Part shown: in pieces, positions 20,343 through 28,775 of the stretch
Layout of the letters: every line of letters begins with the position of its first letter
How positions within the stretch are numbered: position 1 is the stretch's first letter
Assembly (NCBI RefSeq): GCF_000421645.1
Contig: NZ_ATXK01000001.1
Span: 682,001-746,000, forward strand
DNA length: 64,000 nucleotides
Source of the DNA: Aurantimonas coralicida DSM 14790
GTDB taxonomy: Bacteria; Pseudomonadota; Alphaproteobacteria; Rhizobiales; Rhizobiaceae
Reading direction: 5' to 3'
Notes under the pieces: model-generated
The model's database searches: none
Told to the model about the DNA's origin: nothing
The model's input: the letters and a program-made list of their open reading frames with translations, nothing else
Program-made: the position numbers and the translations under genes

Positions 20343-20990
20343 ATGTTTTCCCATGACCGGATATGGCTGGCGATCGACGCCCTGGCGACCCGCCACCGGA
20401 TGTCGCCCTCCGGCCTCGCCCGGCGCGCCGGCCTCGATCCGACGACCTTCAACAAGTCCAAGCGCAATGCCAGTGACGGACGCCCGCGCTGGCCCTCGAC
20501 CGAATCCATCGCCAAGGTCATCGCCGCGACCGACACCAGCATCGAGGAATTCGCCGCGCTGATGCGCGGCGAAACGCCGGGCGGTCCCCGCTCGCCCAGC
20601 CCCGCCATGAGCGTGCCGCTGCTCGGCTTTGCCGAGGCCGGTGGCGGCGGCTTCTTCGACGATTCCGGATTTCCGGCCGGCCAGGGCTGGGACGAGATCG
20701 CCCTGCCCTCGACCGGCGACGAGACGGTCTATGCCCTCGAGGTATCGGGCCAGTCGATGATGCCGCTCTACCGCGATGGCGACATCCTCATCGTCTCCCC
20801 GGCCGCCGCCGTCCGGCGCGGTGACCGGGTCGTGGTGCGCACCCGCGAAGGCGAGGTGATGGCCAAGATCCTGCAGCGCCAGACCAGCCGCACCATCGAG
20901 CTGGCGTCGACCAATCCGGATTTCCCCGACCGCCAGTTCCAGATGGACGAGGTGGAATGGATGGCGCGCATCCTGTGGGCCAGCCAGTGA
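20343..20990 (+). CDS. LexA/CI-like repressor with S24 self-cleavage domain
   Basis: Protein of 215 residues. The N-terminal helix-turn-helix (about 5 to 75: MSPSGLARRAGLDPTTFNKS) is joined to a C-terminal S24 peptidase domain. The self-cleavage set looks complete: Ala99-Gly100 in GFAEAGGG, nucleophile Ser138 in SGQSMMPLYRDGD and general base Lys175 in GEVMAKIL. The Ser to Lys spacing of 37 equals that of E. coli LexA (119 and 156). It is not the canonical alphaproteobacterial LexA, whose N-terminal domain differs; no SOS gene is beside it. The inducing signal and targets are unknown. A perfect dyad sits just upstream and may be its operator. Confidence 0.85.
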   Translation: MFSHDRIWLAIDALATRHRMSPSGLARRAGLDPTTFNKSKRNASDGRPRWPSTESIAKVIAATDTSIEEFAALMRGETPGGPRSPSPAMSVPLLGFAEAGGGGFFDDSGFPAGQGWDEIALPSTGDETVYALEVSGQSMMPLYRDGDILIVSPAAAVRRGDRVVVRTREGEVMAKILQRQTSRTIELASTNPDFPDRQFQMDEVEWMARILWASQ

Positions 20991-21054
20991 TCCTGCAGCC
21001 GCGTCCCGGCGGCGGGACGAGCCGGCCCTGCGCGGGATCGGCGGTCGTCGGCGC

Positions 21055-21759
21055 GTGATCCGCACACTGCTCGCAGCCCTCGGCCTTGCGGCGCTGGCCG
21101 CTCTCCTCTTTTGGCTGTTGCCGTCCCCCGACGAACTGCAGGAGCCGGCCCGCATTGTCCCGTCGGCGGCGGAGCAATCGGCCGAACCGGCAGCGCCCTC
21201 CGCTCCCGGGGCGCCCGAGCCGGCACGCGCCCCGAACGACGACGGCCTAGCGCCCCGCCTCGGCCGGAACGTCACGCCCGACGGCATCACCAGCGGCCCC
21301 GCGACGGACGGCCCGCTGCGCCGCCTGCCGCCGCGCGCGCCCGACCCGTCGCCGCAGCAAGCCACCGAGCCCGAAAACGCCGAAACCCGGCAGATCCTGT
21401 TGCCCCGCCCGATCGCGCGCGACACCGCGCATCTCACAATCGGCCGCGGCACGATCGCCCTGCCCGGCATCGCCGCGCTCCCGCTGGAACGCAGTTGCGG
21501 CGAGGGCGCGAACGCCTGGCCCTGCGGCATGCGGGCGCGCACAGAGCTGCGCAATTACCTGCGCTCGCGCTCGATCCGCTGCGAGGTCCCGGAGGATTTC
21601 GGCGAGCGCGACGAGACAATCACCAGCGCCTGCACGCTGCGCGGCGACGATGTCGGGGCATGGATCGTGCGCAATGGCTGGGCCGAGGCGGCGCCCGGCG
21701 GTCCCTATCAGGACGCCGAGGCCGAAGCCCGGCGCGAGAAGCGCGGCATCTGGCGATAG
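21055..21759 (+). CDS. Thermonuclease-like (SNase-fold) secreted or anchored protein, probably inactive
   Basis: Protein of 234 residues. It has an N-terminal hydrophobic anchor or signal (LLAALGLAALAALLFWLLP), a Pro/Ala-rich linker of about 90 residues, then a C-terminal region with SNase-family landmarks: ALPGIAALPLERSCGEG, WPCGMRARTELRNYLRS, RCEV and WIVRNGWAEA. The usual R-L-x-G-I-D-A-P-E box and D-R-Y-G-R box are not preserved (they read ALPGIAALPLE and FGERDET), so catalysis is doubtful. The start is GTG with a weak ribosome site. It follows the S24 repressor by 64 bases on the same strand. Confidence 0.75.
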   Translation: MIRTLLAALGLAALAALLFWLLPSPDELQEPARIVPSAAEQSAEPAAPSAPGAPEPARAPNDDGLAPRLGRNVTPDGITSGPATDGPLRRLPPRAPDPSPQQATEPENAETRQILLPRPIARDTAHLTIGRGTIALPGIAALPLERSCGEGANAWPCGMRARTELRNYLRSRSIRCEVPEDFGERDETITSACTLRGDDVGAWIVRNGWAEAAPGGPYQDAEAEARREKRGIWR

Positions 21760-21811
21760 ACGGCGGCGAACGCCCGCCACCGGTTTGTTCGCGTGGGGAC
21801 GGGGCCGGGCG

Positions 21812-23476
21812 TCAGGCGCCCGAAGCCAGCCGGCCTTCCAGTGCGTCGCGGATCAGGGCGCGGGTTTCAGCAAGGCCGTAAAGCGCCGCGAAGGAGCCGA
21901 AACGCGGACCTTTTTCCTGTCCGATCAGGATCTGGTAGAGCGCCTGGAACCACTCGCCGGAGACGCCCGGCCCGCCCTGCGGCCCCGACTTCTTGTGGTC
22001 CTGATACCGCTCGATCGGCCGGGCGACGTCCAGCAGCGCGTTCTGGATCGCCTCGCCATCGGCATCGGCCGGCAGCGCCGCAAAGGCGGCATCGAGCGAT
22101 TCCAGCGCCTCGCGCTCGACCGCGTCAGGGGCCCGGAACGTCTTCGCCGGCCGGACGAAATCCTCGTAATAGCGCAGCGCATAGCCGACGAGCTGGTCGA
22201 GTTCGGGATCGGTCTCGGCGGTCACCCCCGGCGCGTAGCGGGTGATGAAGCCCCACAGGGTCGACGCATTCGACGCGTTGGAGGCCGAAACGAGGTTGAT
22301 CAGCATGGCGAAGGGCACCGGCACGCCCTTGGCCGGCGGCGTTCCGTTGTGGATGTGCCAGACCGGGTTCTGCAACTGCTGGCGCAGTTCCTGGCGCTGA
22401 TAGGCGGAGACGAACTGGTAGTAGTCGTCCACCGCCTTCGGGATCACGTCGAAGAACAGCCGCTTGGCCGCGCGCGGCTTGCCGAACATGTAGAAGGCCA
22501 GGCTCTGCGGCGAGGCATAGGACAGCCATTCGTCGATGGTCAGGCCGTTGCCCTTCGACTTGGAGATCTTCTGCCCGCTCTGGTCGAGGAAGAGTTCGTA
22601 ATTGAACCCCTCCGGCGGCGCCGAGCCCATCGCCCGGCAGATCTTCGACGACAAGGTGACGGAATCGATCAGGTCCTTGCCGGCCATCTCGTAGTCGACG
22701 CCGAGCGCCGCCCAGCGCATGGCCCAGTCGGCCTTCCACTGGCACTTCACTGCGCCGCCGGTCACCGTGGTCTCGATCCGCTCGCCGGTCTCCGGGTCGA
22801 GATAGGCGATCATGCCGCGCTCGACGTCGCGTTCGACGGTCGGCACCTGCAGGACGATGCCGGTGCGCGGATGGATCGGCAGGAAGGGCGAATAGGTCGC
22901 CTGCCGCTCGGCACCGAGCGTCGGCAGGATGATCGCCCGCACCTCGTCATAGGCGGCGAGCATCTTCAGAAGCGTCGCGTCGAAGCGGCCGGAGGCGTAG
23001 TAGTCGGTGGCCGAGGCGAATTCGTAGTCGAAGCCGAACCGGTCGAGAAAGGCCCGCAACCGCGCATTGTTGTGGGCGGCAAAGCTCGGATAATCGTCGG
23101 AGAACGGGTCGGGCACCCGCGACAGCGGCTTGCCGATATGGGTCGCCAGCATCTCGCGGTTCGGCACGTTGTCCGGCACCTTGCGCAGGCCGTCCATGTC
23201 GTCGGAGAAGCACAGGAGCCGCGTCGGCACCGCGCCGTCGGTCAAGACCGTGAAGGCGTGGCGGACCATCGAGGTCCGCGCGACCTCGCCGAAGGTGCCG
23301 ATATGCGGCAGCCCCGACGGGCCGTAGCCGGTCTGGAACAGGACTTCCGCCGGCATGCCGCTCTTCTCGAAGCGCTTCAGGAGCTTGCGCGCTTCCTCGA
23401 AGGGCCAGGCATTCGACGCCATGGCTTCGGTCCGCAAGAGATCGACGTCGACGGTGTCCGGCTGCGGGCTCGGCAT
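21812..23476 (-). CDS. lysK: Lysine--tRNA ligase, class I
   Basis: Class I lysyl-tRNA synthetase of 554 residues, the archaeal-like form common in alphaproteobacteria in place of class II LysS. The HIGH motif is PHIGT near 57 to 61, and the KMSKS motif is KISKSKGN near residue 300. Between them lies the zinc/tRNA region found in the family. The C-terminal helical anticodon-binding domain spans about 370 to 550. It charges tRNA-Lys in the cytoplasm. The start has GAGGA 8 bases upstream. It converges with the thermonuclease-like gene and is divergent from the TerB gene. Confidence 0.97.
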   Translation of the reverse strand: MPSPQPDTVDVDLLRTEAMASNAWPFEEARKLLKRFEKSGMPAEVLFQTGYGPSGLPHIGTFGEVARTSMVRHAFTVLTDGAVPTRLLCFSDDMDGLRKVPDNVPNREMLATHIGKPLSRVPDPFSDDYPSFAAHNNARLRAFLDRFGFDYEFASATDYYASGRFDATLLKMLAAYDEVRAIILPTLGAERQATYSPFLPIHPRTGIVLQVPTVERDVERGMIAYLDPETGERIETTVTGGAVKCQWKADWAMRWAALGVDYEMAGKDLIDSVTLSSKICRAMGSAPPEGFNYELFLDQSGQKISKSKGNGLTIDEWLSYASPQSLAFYMFGKPRAAKRLFFDVIPKAVDDYYQFVSAYQRQELRQQLQNPVWHIHNGTPPAKGVPVPFAMLINLVSASNASNASTLWGFITRYAPGVTAETDPELDQLVGYALRYYEDFVRPAKTFRAPDAVEREALESLDAAFAALPADADGEAIQNALLDVARPIERYQDHKKSGPQGGPGVSGEWFQALYQILIGQEKGPRFGSFAALYGLAETRALIRDALEGRLASGA

Positions 23477-23685
23477 GAAGGCATTCCTCGAAAATCCGGG
23501 TCCCGGGCGTCCGCGCGCACTGCGAAGGGGACGCGCAGATTGCCGGGGGACCGTCAGGTGCCGCCCGGTCTAGAAAGAAGCCGGCGGCGCGTCAACAAAA
23601 GCCGCCCGCGCCGAATGACGGCTTGTTGCAGCCGCCCCGGGTGCATAGCTTGCCGAGGGTAGCCCTGAAGCAAGGAAGGCAGACA

Positions 23686-24096
23686 ATGTCGGATCTCGGA
23701 CCGCGCGAAGCCCTGGTTCATCTCATGGTGTCGATGGCCGCGGCGGATGGCGCGATCAGCGACCACGAGCTGCGGGAACTGCAGGCCATCCTCGACACTC
23801 TGCCGGTCTTCGAAGGTTTCGACCGGGGCCGGCTGAACGGCATTTCCGAGCGCTGCAGCCATATTCTCGAACAGGAAGACGGGCTGCAGACGATCATCGA
23901 CAACCTGATGTCGGCGCTGCCGCAAAAGCTGTACGAAACGGCCTATGCGCTGGCGATCGAGGTTGCCGCCTCCGACGTCCACGCCAGCCAGCCGGAACTG
24001 CGCTTCCTGGAAATGCTGCGCGACGCCTTCGAGCTCGACCGGCTGACCGCGGGCGCGATCGAGCATTCCGCCCGGGTGCGCTACCGGCGCCTCTAG
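23686..24096 (+). CDS. TerB-family protein
   Basis: Protein of 136 residues, all helical, with the TerB signature LMVSMAAADGAISDHELREL near residues 10 to 30 and a second half-repeat (ALAIEVAASDVHASQPELRF) near 85 to 105. TerB-fold proteins bind divalent metal through Asp and Glu residues. Most solitary copies are not known to confer tellurite resistance, and no other ter gene is here. The start at 23686 follows AAGGAAGG. It converges with the binding-protein gene with 10 bases between stops. Confidence 0.85.
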   Translation: MSDLGPREALVHLMVSMAAADGAISDHELRELQAILDTLPVFEGFDRGRLNGISERCSHILEQEDGLQTIIDNLMSALPQKLYETAYALAIEVAASDVHASQPELRFLEMLRDAFELDRLTAGAIEHSARVRYRRL

Positions 24097-24106
24097 CGGC
24101 GCGCCG

Positions 24107-24979
24107 TCAAAAGGCGCTGACCGGGAAGTAGCGCAGCAGCAATTCGGAAAACCGCTTGCTCTCGACGAGCTGGCCGATCGCGTAGTCGAAGGCCCGGGCG
24201 AGTTCCTCGTCCTTCGGCGCCACGGCGATCGACAGTCCTTCGCCCAGAAAGCGGTCCGACAGGAACGGTCCGCCGGAGAACCCGCAGCAATCCTCGGCGG
24301 CGTTGCTCTCCAGCCAGAAGGACAGGCCGACGCCGTCGCCGAAATGGGCGGCGACCTCGCCCTTGCGCAAAGCGGCAAGTCCGTCGTCGCGGGTAGGATA
24401 CAGCCGCCGGTCAATCTGCGGAAAGAAGCTGCGCAGCATGGCCGCATGGGCGCCGCCCTCGGCAACGCCCACCGGCTTGCCGGCCAACGTGTCGGCGACC
24501 GGCTCCTTCACCGGCGCCTCCTTGGTGGTCACGAAGCGTGCCGGGTACCGGAAATAGGGTTCGGTGAAGGCGAGCTCGCGCCGGGTGTCGGGGGTCATCG
24601 ACAGGCCGGCAACGATCGCCTCGCCGTCGCCGCGCTGAAGTGCGGGCACCAGGTCGCGAAACGCCATCGCCTCGATCTGACAGCGCGGCAGGATATCCAG
24701 CTCCTCGCAGATCGCCCGGACGAGATCGACATTGAACCCCGCCAGCCGGCCACGCCGGTCGAGGAAGTTGAACGGCGGGTAGTTGGTCGTCGTCAGGAAG
24801 CGGATGCGCGTGCGCGCGCCGAGATCGGGCTTGGTCATGCGCTGGCGCTGGTCGAAGAAATTCGGCGTCGCCACCTGGGCCTTCACGGTTGCGGCGCCGG
24901 TCACCACATCCCCGAGGAATCCAGCGGCGGACACGAGTATTCCAACCAGCAACAACCCTGACGCGAAACATACCCGCAT
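24107..24979 (-). CDS. Periplasmic solute-binding protein, family 3
   Basis: Protein of 290 residues. The signal peptide is about residues 1 to 35 (SGLLLVGILVSAAGFLG, with cleavage likely after AATVKA). The mature part is an SBP_bac_3 fold: RIRFLTTTNYPPFNFLDRRG, then FNVDLVRAICEELD, then AIVAGLSMTPDTRRELAF. These bind polar amino acids or similar small solutes. No permease or ATPase gene is adjacent, so it is either an orphan receptor or served by transporter genes elsewhere. The ribosome site is AAGGGAAAG. It is divergent from the glycosyltransferase gene. Confidence 0.9.
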   Translation of the reverse strand: MRVCFASGLLLVGILVSAAGFLGDVVTGAATVKAQVATPNFFDQRQRMTKPDLGARTRIRFLTTTNYPPFNFLDRRGRLAGFNVDLVRAICEELDILPRCQIEAMAFRDLVPALQRGDGEAIVAGLSMTPDTRRELAFTEPYFRYPARFVTTKEAPVKEPVADTLAGKPVGVAEGGAHAAMLRSFFPQIDRRLYPTRDDGLAALRKGEVAAHFGDGVGLSFWLESNAAEDCCGFSGGPFLSDRFLGEGLSIAVAPKDEELARAFDYAIGQLVESKRFSELLLRYFPVSAF

Positions 24980-25069
24980 AGATTTCTTTCCCTTGCGTCA
25001 TCACTCGCGCACGATGCAACCGGGTGCCGGCCGGCGCCCCGGCACTTCATCCTGGAGCGGGTCGTTTGC

Positions 25070-27064
25070 GTGCGTGACGATCAGACCGATCCTCGAACGG
25101 CTTATGCGGCGGGACCTTATGGCCCGCAACCGGCCATACGCAAGAATGCCCGCTTCACGCGTCCGAAACCGCTCGATACTCCGTTGCAACCGCCGGGCGG
25201 CGCCCGCTTCGCCGGAGGCGTCACCGGCCGCGTGATCGCCCGGCTGGGCCTGACCGCGGAAGCCCTCGGACGCGCCCGCCGCGCGGCAGCCGAGAACCGG
25301 ACCGACCTCGCCGCCGAACTGATCGCCGGCCGGCACGTGACCGCCGATCGCCTCACACGCCTGATGGCGGAGGCGCTGGATCTGCCCCACGAGCCCATCG
25401 GCCCGGACGAGCGGATCATCGGCCTTCGCGATCTCCAGCCTGCCGGGTCTCCGCGCCTTCTGAAGACTTGCGGCGCGGATCTGGAGACCAAGCTGTTCCT
25501 GCGCCCGCGCCTTGAAGATCTCGACCGGGTCGCCGCACTGCTCGCCCTGCAGCCGGACGTCCGACGCAGAGCGCGCTTGACCACTGAGGCCGACATCGGC
25601 GCGGCCCTGGCGTCCCGCAGCGCCGCGCGGCGCATAGAGGATGCCACGCTCAGCCTCGCCCGGAGCGCGCCGCGCCACTCGGCCCGGACCGTCGTCGAGG
25701 CCGGCCAGGCAGCGATACTGGCCTTTGCCGCCTGCGCCGTTCTCGCCGCCTTCGCTATGGCCCCGTCCGCAACCGCTGCGGTCCTGCATCCGCTGTTCGG
25801 CATCGCCTTTGCCGCCTGTCTCGCCATCCGCATCGTCGCGGCGCTGCCGGCCCCTCCCAAGCCCAAGCCGAACGCGGATATGGAGACAGGCCCCCTGCCC
25901 GTCTATTCGGTCCTCGTCGCGCTGTATCAGGAGACGGGGGTGATCGAGCGCCTCGTTGCGTCCCTGTCGCGTCTCGACTGGCCAACCAGCCGCATCGAGA
26001 TCAAGCTGGTCTGCGAAGCCGACGATCCGGCGACCATCGCCGAGGCGCGCCGCGCCACGGCCGGACTGCCGCAGTTCGAGATCGTCGCCGTGCCGCCCGG
26101 CGAGCCGCGCACCAAGCCGAAGGCGCTGAACTTCGTCCTGCCGCTCTGCCGCGGCGAGTTCATCGCGCTCTACGACGCCGAGGACGAGCCGGACCCCGGC
26201 CAGTTGCGCGAGGCCTTCCACAGCTTCCGGAGCGGCCCCGGTGACCTCGCCTGCCTGCAGGCGCCGCTCGTCGTGCGCAACGGCCAGCAGAACTGGCTGG
26301 CCGGCCTGTTCGCGCTGGAATATGCGGCGCTGTTCCGGCGGCTGCTGCCGTGGCTTGCGCGCCATCGCCTGCCGATGCCGCTGGGCGGCACCTCGAACCA
26401 TTTCCGCCGCCATTGCCTGACGGCGGTGGGCGGGTGGGATTCCCACAATGTCACCGAGGACGCCGATCTCGGCATGCGGCTGTATCGCGAAGGCTGGGCG
26501 ATCGGCACGCTGACACGGCCGACGCTGGAAGATGCCCCCGAGCGCTGGCCGGTCTGGTATCGCCAACGCACGCGCTGGACGAAGGGGTGGCTGCAGACCT
26601 GGTTGGTCCACATGCGTCAGCCGCTCAGGCTGTGGCGCGAACTCGGCCCGGTTAGCTTCGCGGTGTTCCAGATGCTGTTCGTCGGCATGCTGGCCTCGGC
26701 GCTGATCCAGCCGGTGTTTCTCGTTCTGGTGCTGTCGACACTGGTGTCGGCGCTGAATCACGGCCTGCCCAGCGGCCTCGCCGGCCTGATCTTCGCGCTC
26801 GACCTGTTCAACGCGACCGGCGGCTTCATCGCCTTTATCGCGCTGTCACTGCCGGCGCTGCAGCGGGAGGAACGCGCCGCCTTGCCGAAATATTACGCGC
26901 TCGTTCATCTCTACTGGCTGCTGATCGCGCTCGCGTCGCTGCGCGCGGTGGTCCAACTCGCGCGCGATCCCCACCGCTGGGAGAAGACCCATCACGATAT
27001 CCGCGCCCGGGCCGACCTCTGCGACCAGCGCTACCGCACCGAACCGCATTTCAGCGCCAGCTAG
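25070..27064 (+). CDS. Processive family 2 glycosyltransferase, XagB-like
   Basis: Membrane glycosyltransferase of 664 residues. An N-terminal cytoplasmic domain (about 45 to 185) resembles the MshEN/GspE N-terminal domain of XagB-type enzymes. Two membrane helices follow near 200 to 270. The GT2 catalytic domain (about 285 to 530) has LVALYQETGVIERLV, the acidic DAEDEPDPG motif, a TED motif (NVTEDADLG) and a QxxRW-type motif (RQRTRWTKGW). Three or four C-terminal helices complete the synthase. It probably polymerises and exports a surface polysaccharide. The start is GTG. Partner polysaccharide genes are not nearby. Confidence 0.85.
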   Translation: MRDDQTDPRTAYAAGPYGPQPAIRKNARFTRPKPLDTPLQPPGGARFAGGVTGRVIARLGLTAEALGRARRAAAENRTDLAAELIAGRHVTADRLTRLMAEALDLPHEPIGPDERIIGLRDLQPAGSPRLLKTCGADLETKLFLRPRLEDLDRVAALLALQPDVRRRARLTTEADIGAALASRSAARRIEDATLSLARSAPRHSARTVVEAGQAAILAFAACAVLAAFAMAPSATAAVLHPLFGIAFAACLAIRIVAALPAPPKPKPNADMETGPLPVYSVLVALYQETGVIERLVASLSRLDWPTSRIEIKLVCEADDPATIAEARRATAGLPQFEIVAVPPGEPRTKPKALNFVLPLCRGEFIALYDAEDEPDPGQLREAFHSFRSGPGDLACLQAPLVVRNGQQNWLAGLFALEYAALFRRLLPWLARHRLPMPLGGTSNHFRRHCLTAVGGWDSHNVTEDADLGMRLYREGWAIGTLTRPTLEDAPERWPVWYRQRTRWTKGWLQTWLVHMRQPLRLWRELGPVSFAVFQMLFVGMLASALIQPVFLVLVLSTLVSALNHGLPSGLAGLIFALDLFNATGGFIAFIALSLPALQREERAALPKYYALVHLYWLLIALASLRAVVQLARDPHRWEKTHHDIRARADLCDQRYRTEPHFSAS

Positions 27065-27117
27065 GCGTCTCTGCCCCTGCGTGTGAAAGGTCCCGTGGGC
27101 GGGCCTCTCTCAACGCA

Positions 27118-27146
27118 AGACGGGCGGCCATACCGACCACCCGTCT
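27118..27146. terminator. Bidirectional hairpin between convergent genes
   Basis: AGACGGG and CCCGTCT with an inner GG/CC pair and one mismatch, in the 129-base gap between the glycosyltransferase and the following reverse-strand gene. Confidence 0.5.
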
Positions 27147-27193
27147 CTTGAAAGTCGCCTGCGCCGACCCGGCGGTCGCACCGCCGGATGGCG

Positions 27194-27754
27194 TCAGTGC
27201 CCCTTGAGGCCATCCCGCAGGCGCTGAGCCTGGATGGCTGCGCGGGCATACTGTTCCCAGGCGGAGCGGACAGCCATCAGATTGACGTTCATTGCCTCGG
27301 CAAGGCTTTCGAGTTCATCGAGCTTGGCCGCGCTCTTGGTGAACTTTCCGGCCAGATCGCCGCTCACGTCGCCCTTGCGCGCGCTTTCGATCATCCCGGC
27401 GAGACTGCGGCCGTGTTCCTCGATCTCCGGCAGGATCCGCGTCAGCGCCTGGTTCAGGCGGAGCCGTTCGGCTTCCGCCGTCTCGAGCTGGGGACGTAGC
27501 TGCTCCATCAGCCGCGCCGCGTTGCGGCATTCGCGGCCGTGCCGGTCGAGATCACGGCCGAGCCCGGTGAAACCACCCTCGATGCGGCGCGGCAACCGCG
27601 GCACCGGTTCGTCCATAATCAGCGGCGGTCCCGACAGCACATTCGACGCCGCACTCGGCTTGTCGCTGCGATCAGCGAAGTCTCTCGACAGTTCCTCGGT
27701 GAGAAAGTCGCTCATATCTGGGGTGGTATCCTTGGCTGCCGTCATCGTGGACAT
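27194..27754 (-). CDS. Hypothetical helical protein
   Basis: Protein of 186 residues that I do not recognise. The first 75 residues are polar and probably disordered (rich in Ser, Asp and Pro). From about 80 the chain is strongly helical with heptad-like spacing (ARLMEQLRPQLETAEAERLR, then LDELESLAEAMNVNLMAVRS), so a coiled coil is likely. No signal peptide or membrane segment is seen. The ATG at 27754 follows GGGAG at 7 bases; a TTG lies at 27769. Codon use matches neighbours, so it is probably a real gene. It could be a flagellar-type chaperone (FlgN-like helices), but the evidence is weak. Confidence 0.65.
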   Translation of the reverse strand: MSTMTAAKDTTPDMSDFLTEELSRDFADRSDKPSAASNVLSGPPLIMDEPVPRLPRRIEGGFTGLGRDLDRHGRECRNAARLMEQLRPQLETAEAERLRLNQALTRILPEIEEHGRSLAGMIESARKGDVSGDLAGKFTKSAAKLDELESLAEAMNVNLMAVRSAWEQYARAAIQAQRLRDGLKGH

Positions 27755-27990
27755 GCTATTCTCCCGCAATGCCGCTGGATTGCTTGTTGATGATTAAATA
27801 TGCACGGCTGCGAGCGGCCGGCCACCGTTTTGTTAACGGATGGTTAAGACTTGCAGGCGCTTAGCCCTCGAAGATGACGCAACGACCTCTCGGGGACGCC
27901 CTGCGACATTCCCCGTTATCCCCACTTGTCCACCGGAAACTGCAGGCCGCCCCGCAGTCATCCGGCGATTCCCCATGCTAGGCTCGCGCC

Positions 27991-28227
27991 ATGAAGGACA
28001 GACGCGATTCCCGTTCCGTGCCGGTCACGGCAGCGCCGCTGACAGCGGCGACGATCGACCACCTCGAAGCCTGCGCGAGCGGGCTTTGGGAGCATGCGCG
28101 GGATTTCGACCGCTGGGGCCTGGCGCTCGACGCCGAGGCGACCCGCAGCCAGGCGATCGCCTGCCGCGTCGAGGCGATCATCGCCCGCGCCACGGCCGGA
28201 GCGACGGATCATCTGCAGGCGTCCTGA
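27991..28227 (+). CDS. Small hypothetical protein
   Basis: Open frame of 78 codons with high third-position GC throughout, as in the real genes here. Hydrophilic, mostly helical (AATIDHLEACASGLWEHARD), with no signal peptide. No recognised domain. It has no clear ribosome site. It may be a genuine small gene; its position between the helical protein and the flagellin gives no functional hint. Confidence 0.45.
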   Translation: MKDRRDSRSVPVTAAPLTAATIDHLEACASGLWEHARDFDRWGLALDAEATRSQAIACRVEAIIARATAGATDHLQAS

Positions 28228-28775
28228 CCCGACTGGCCGAGGCCGCGATCGTCTCGCCTGAGACTGTTTACGACGAATCCAGTTTAGCCGGTCTTCGCCG
28301 CGCAATGCGCAGCGGAGCGAGGGGCGCAGGCGAGTCGCGGCCGTGTCACCGTGTTTCCCGCACCCGCGCCCGTACCCACGATCGGCACCGCACCAACACC
28401 GCGCGGCTCCGCGGCTTATAGCCTGCTCTACCCCACGTTGCTCTTCAGCACCTTCCCGCGGCCCCAACCAAGCGTGCCAACGACCCGGCATGGTCGGGCC
28501 GTCTGAACGTCACTGGCGGAACATAGGCAGTGCCAGGCCCCGGTCAGACGCACAGCGTCGCGGGCACCGGTCAGCCCTCTTCCATCTCCCGCTGCACACT
28601 GCCGCCGAGACGCCCTGCGGCCCCGGCCCGACCCCCTCGCGTGACGCGCTCCCGCGCCGAGCGATAGCCGGCAATGCATTCCGCGAACACCACTCCTGAT
28701 GGGGATAAGGCTCTGTTAAGCAACCGGAACCTATATCGTTAAACATAACTAAGCCCGCCTTACGAGGCCCTCCAC
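28228..28775. other. 548-base stretch without a convincing gene, upstream of flagellin
   Basis: Every frame here is either short or has unnatural composition, and I cannot support a gene. The last 80 bases before the flagellin are distinctly AT-richer (GGCTCTGTTAAG, then CCTATATCGTTAAACATAAC) and probably hold the promoter. I could not fit a clean sigma-54 or sigma-28 consensus. It may be a decayed gene or a long untranslated leader. Confidence 0.5.

Noticed and set aside
23686-24096. Tellurite-resistance operon
   Set aside because: Only a lone TerB-type gene; no terA, terC, terD or terZ.
27916-27934. TTATCCCCA and TTGTCCACC, resembling DnaA boxes
   Set aside because: Only two degenerate copies and no origin-type genes or AT-rich unwinding region.
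27840-28421. A 193-codon forward frame upstream of flagellin
   Set aside because: Composition is unlike the real genes, there is no ribosome site, and it overlaps the better 78-codon frame.
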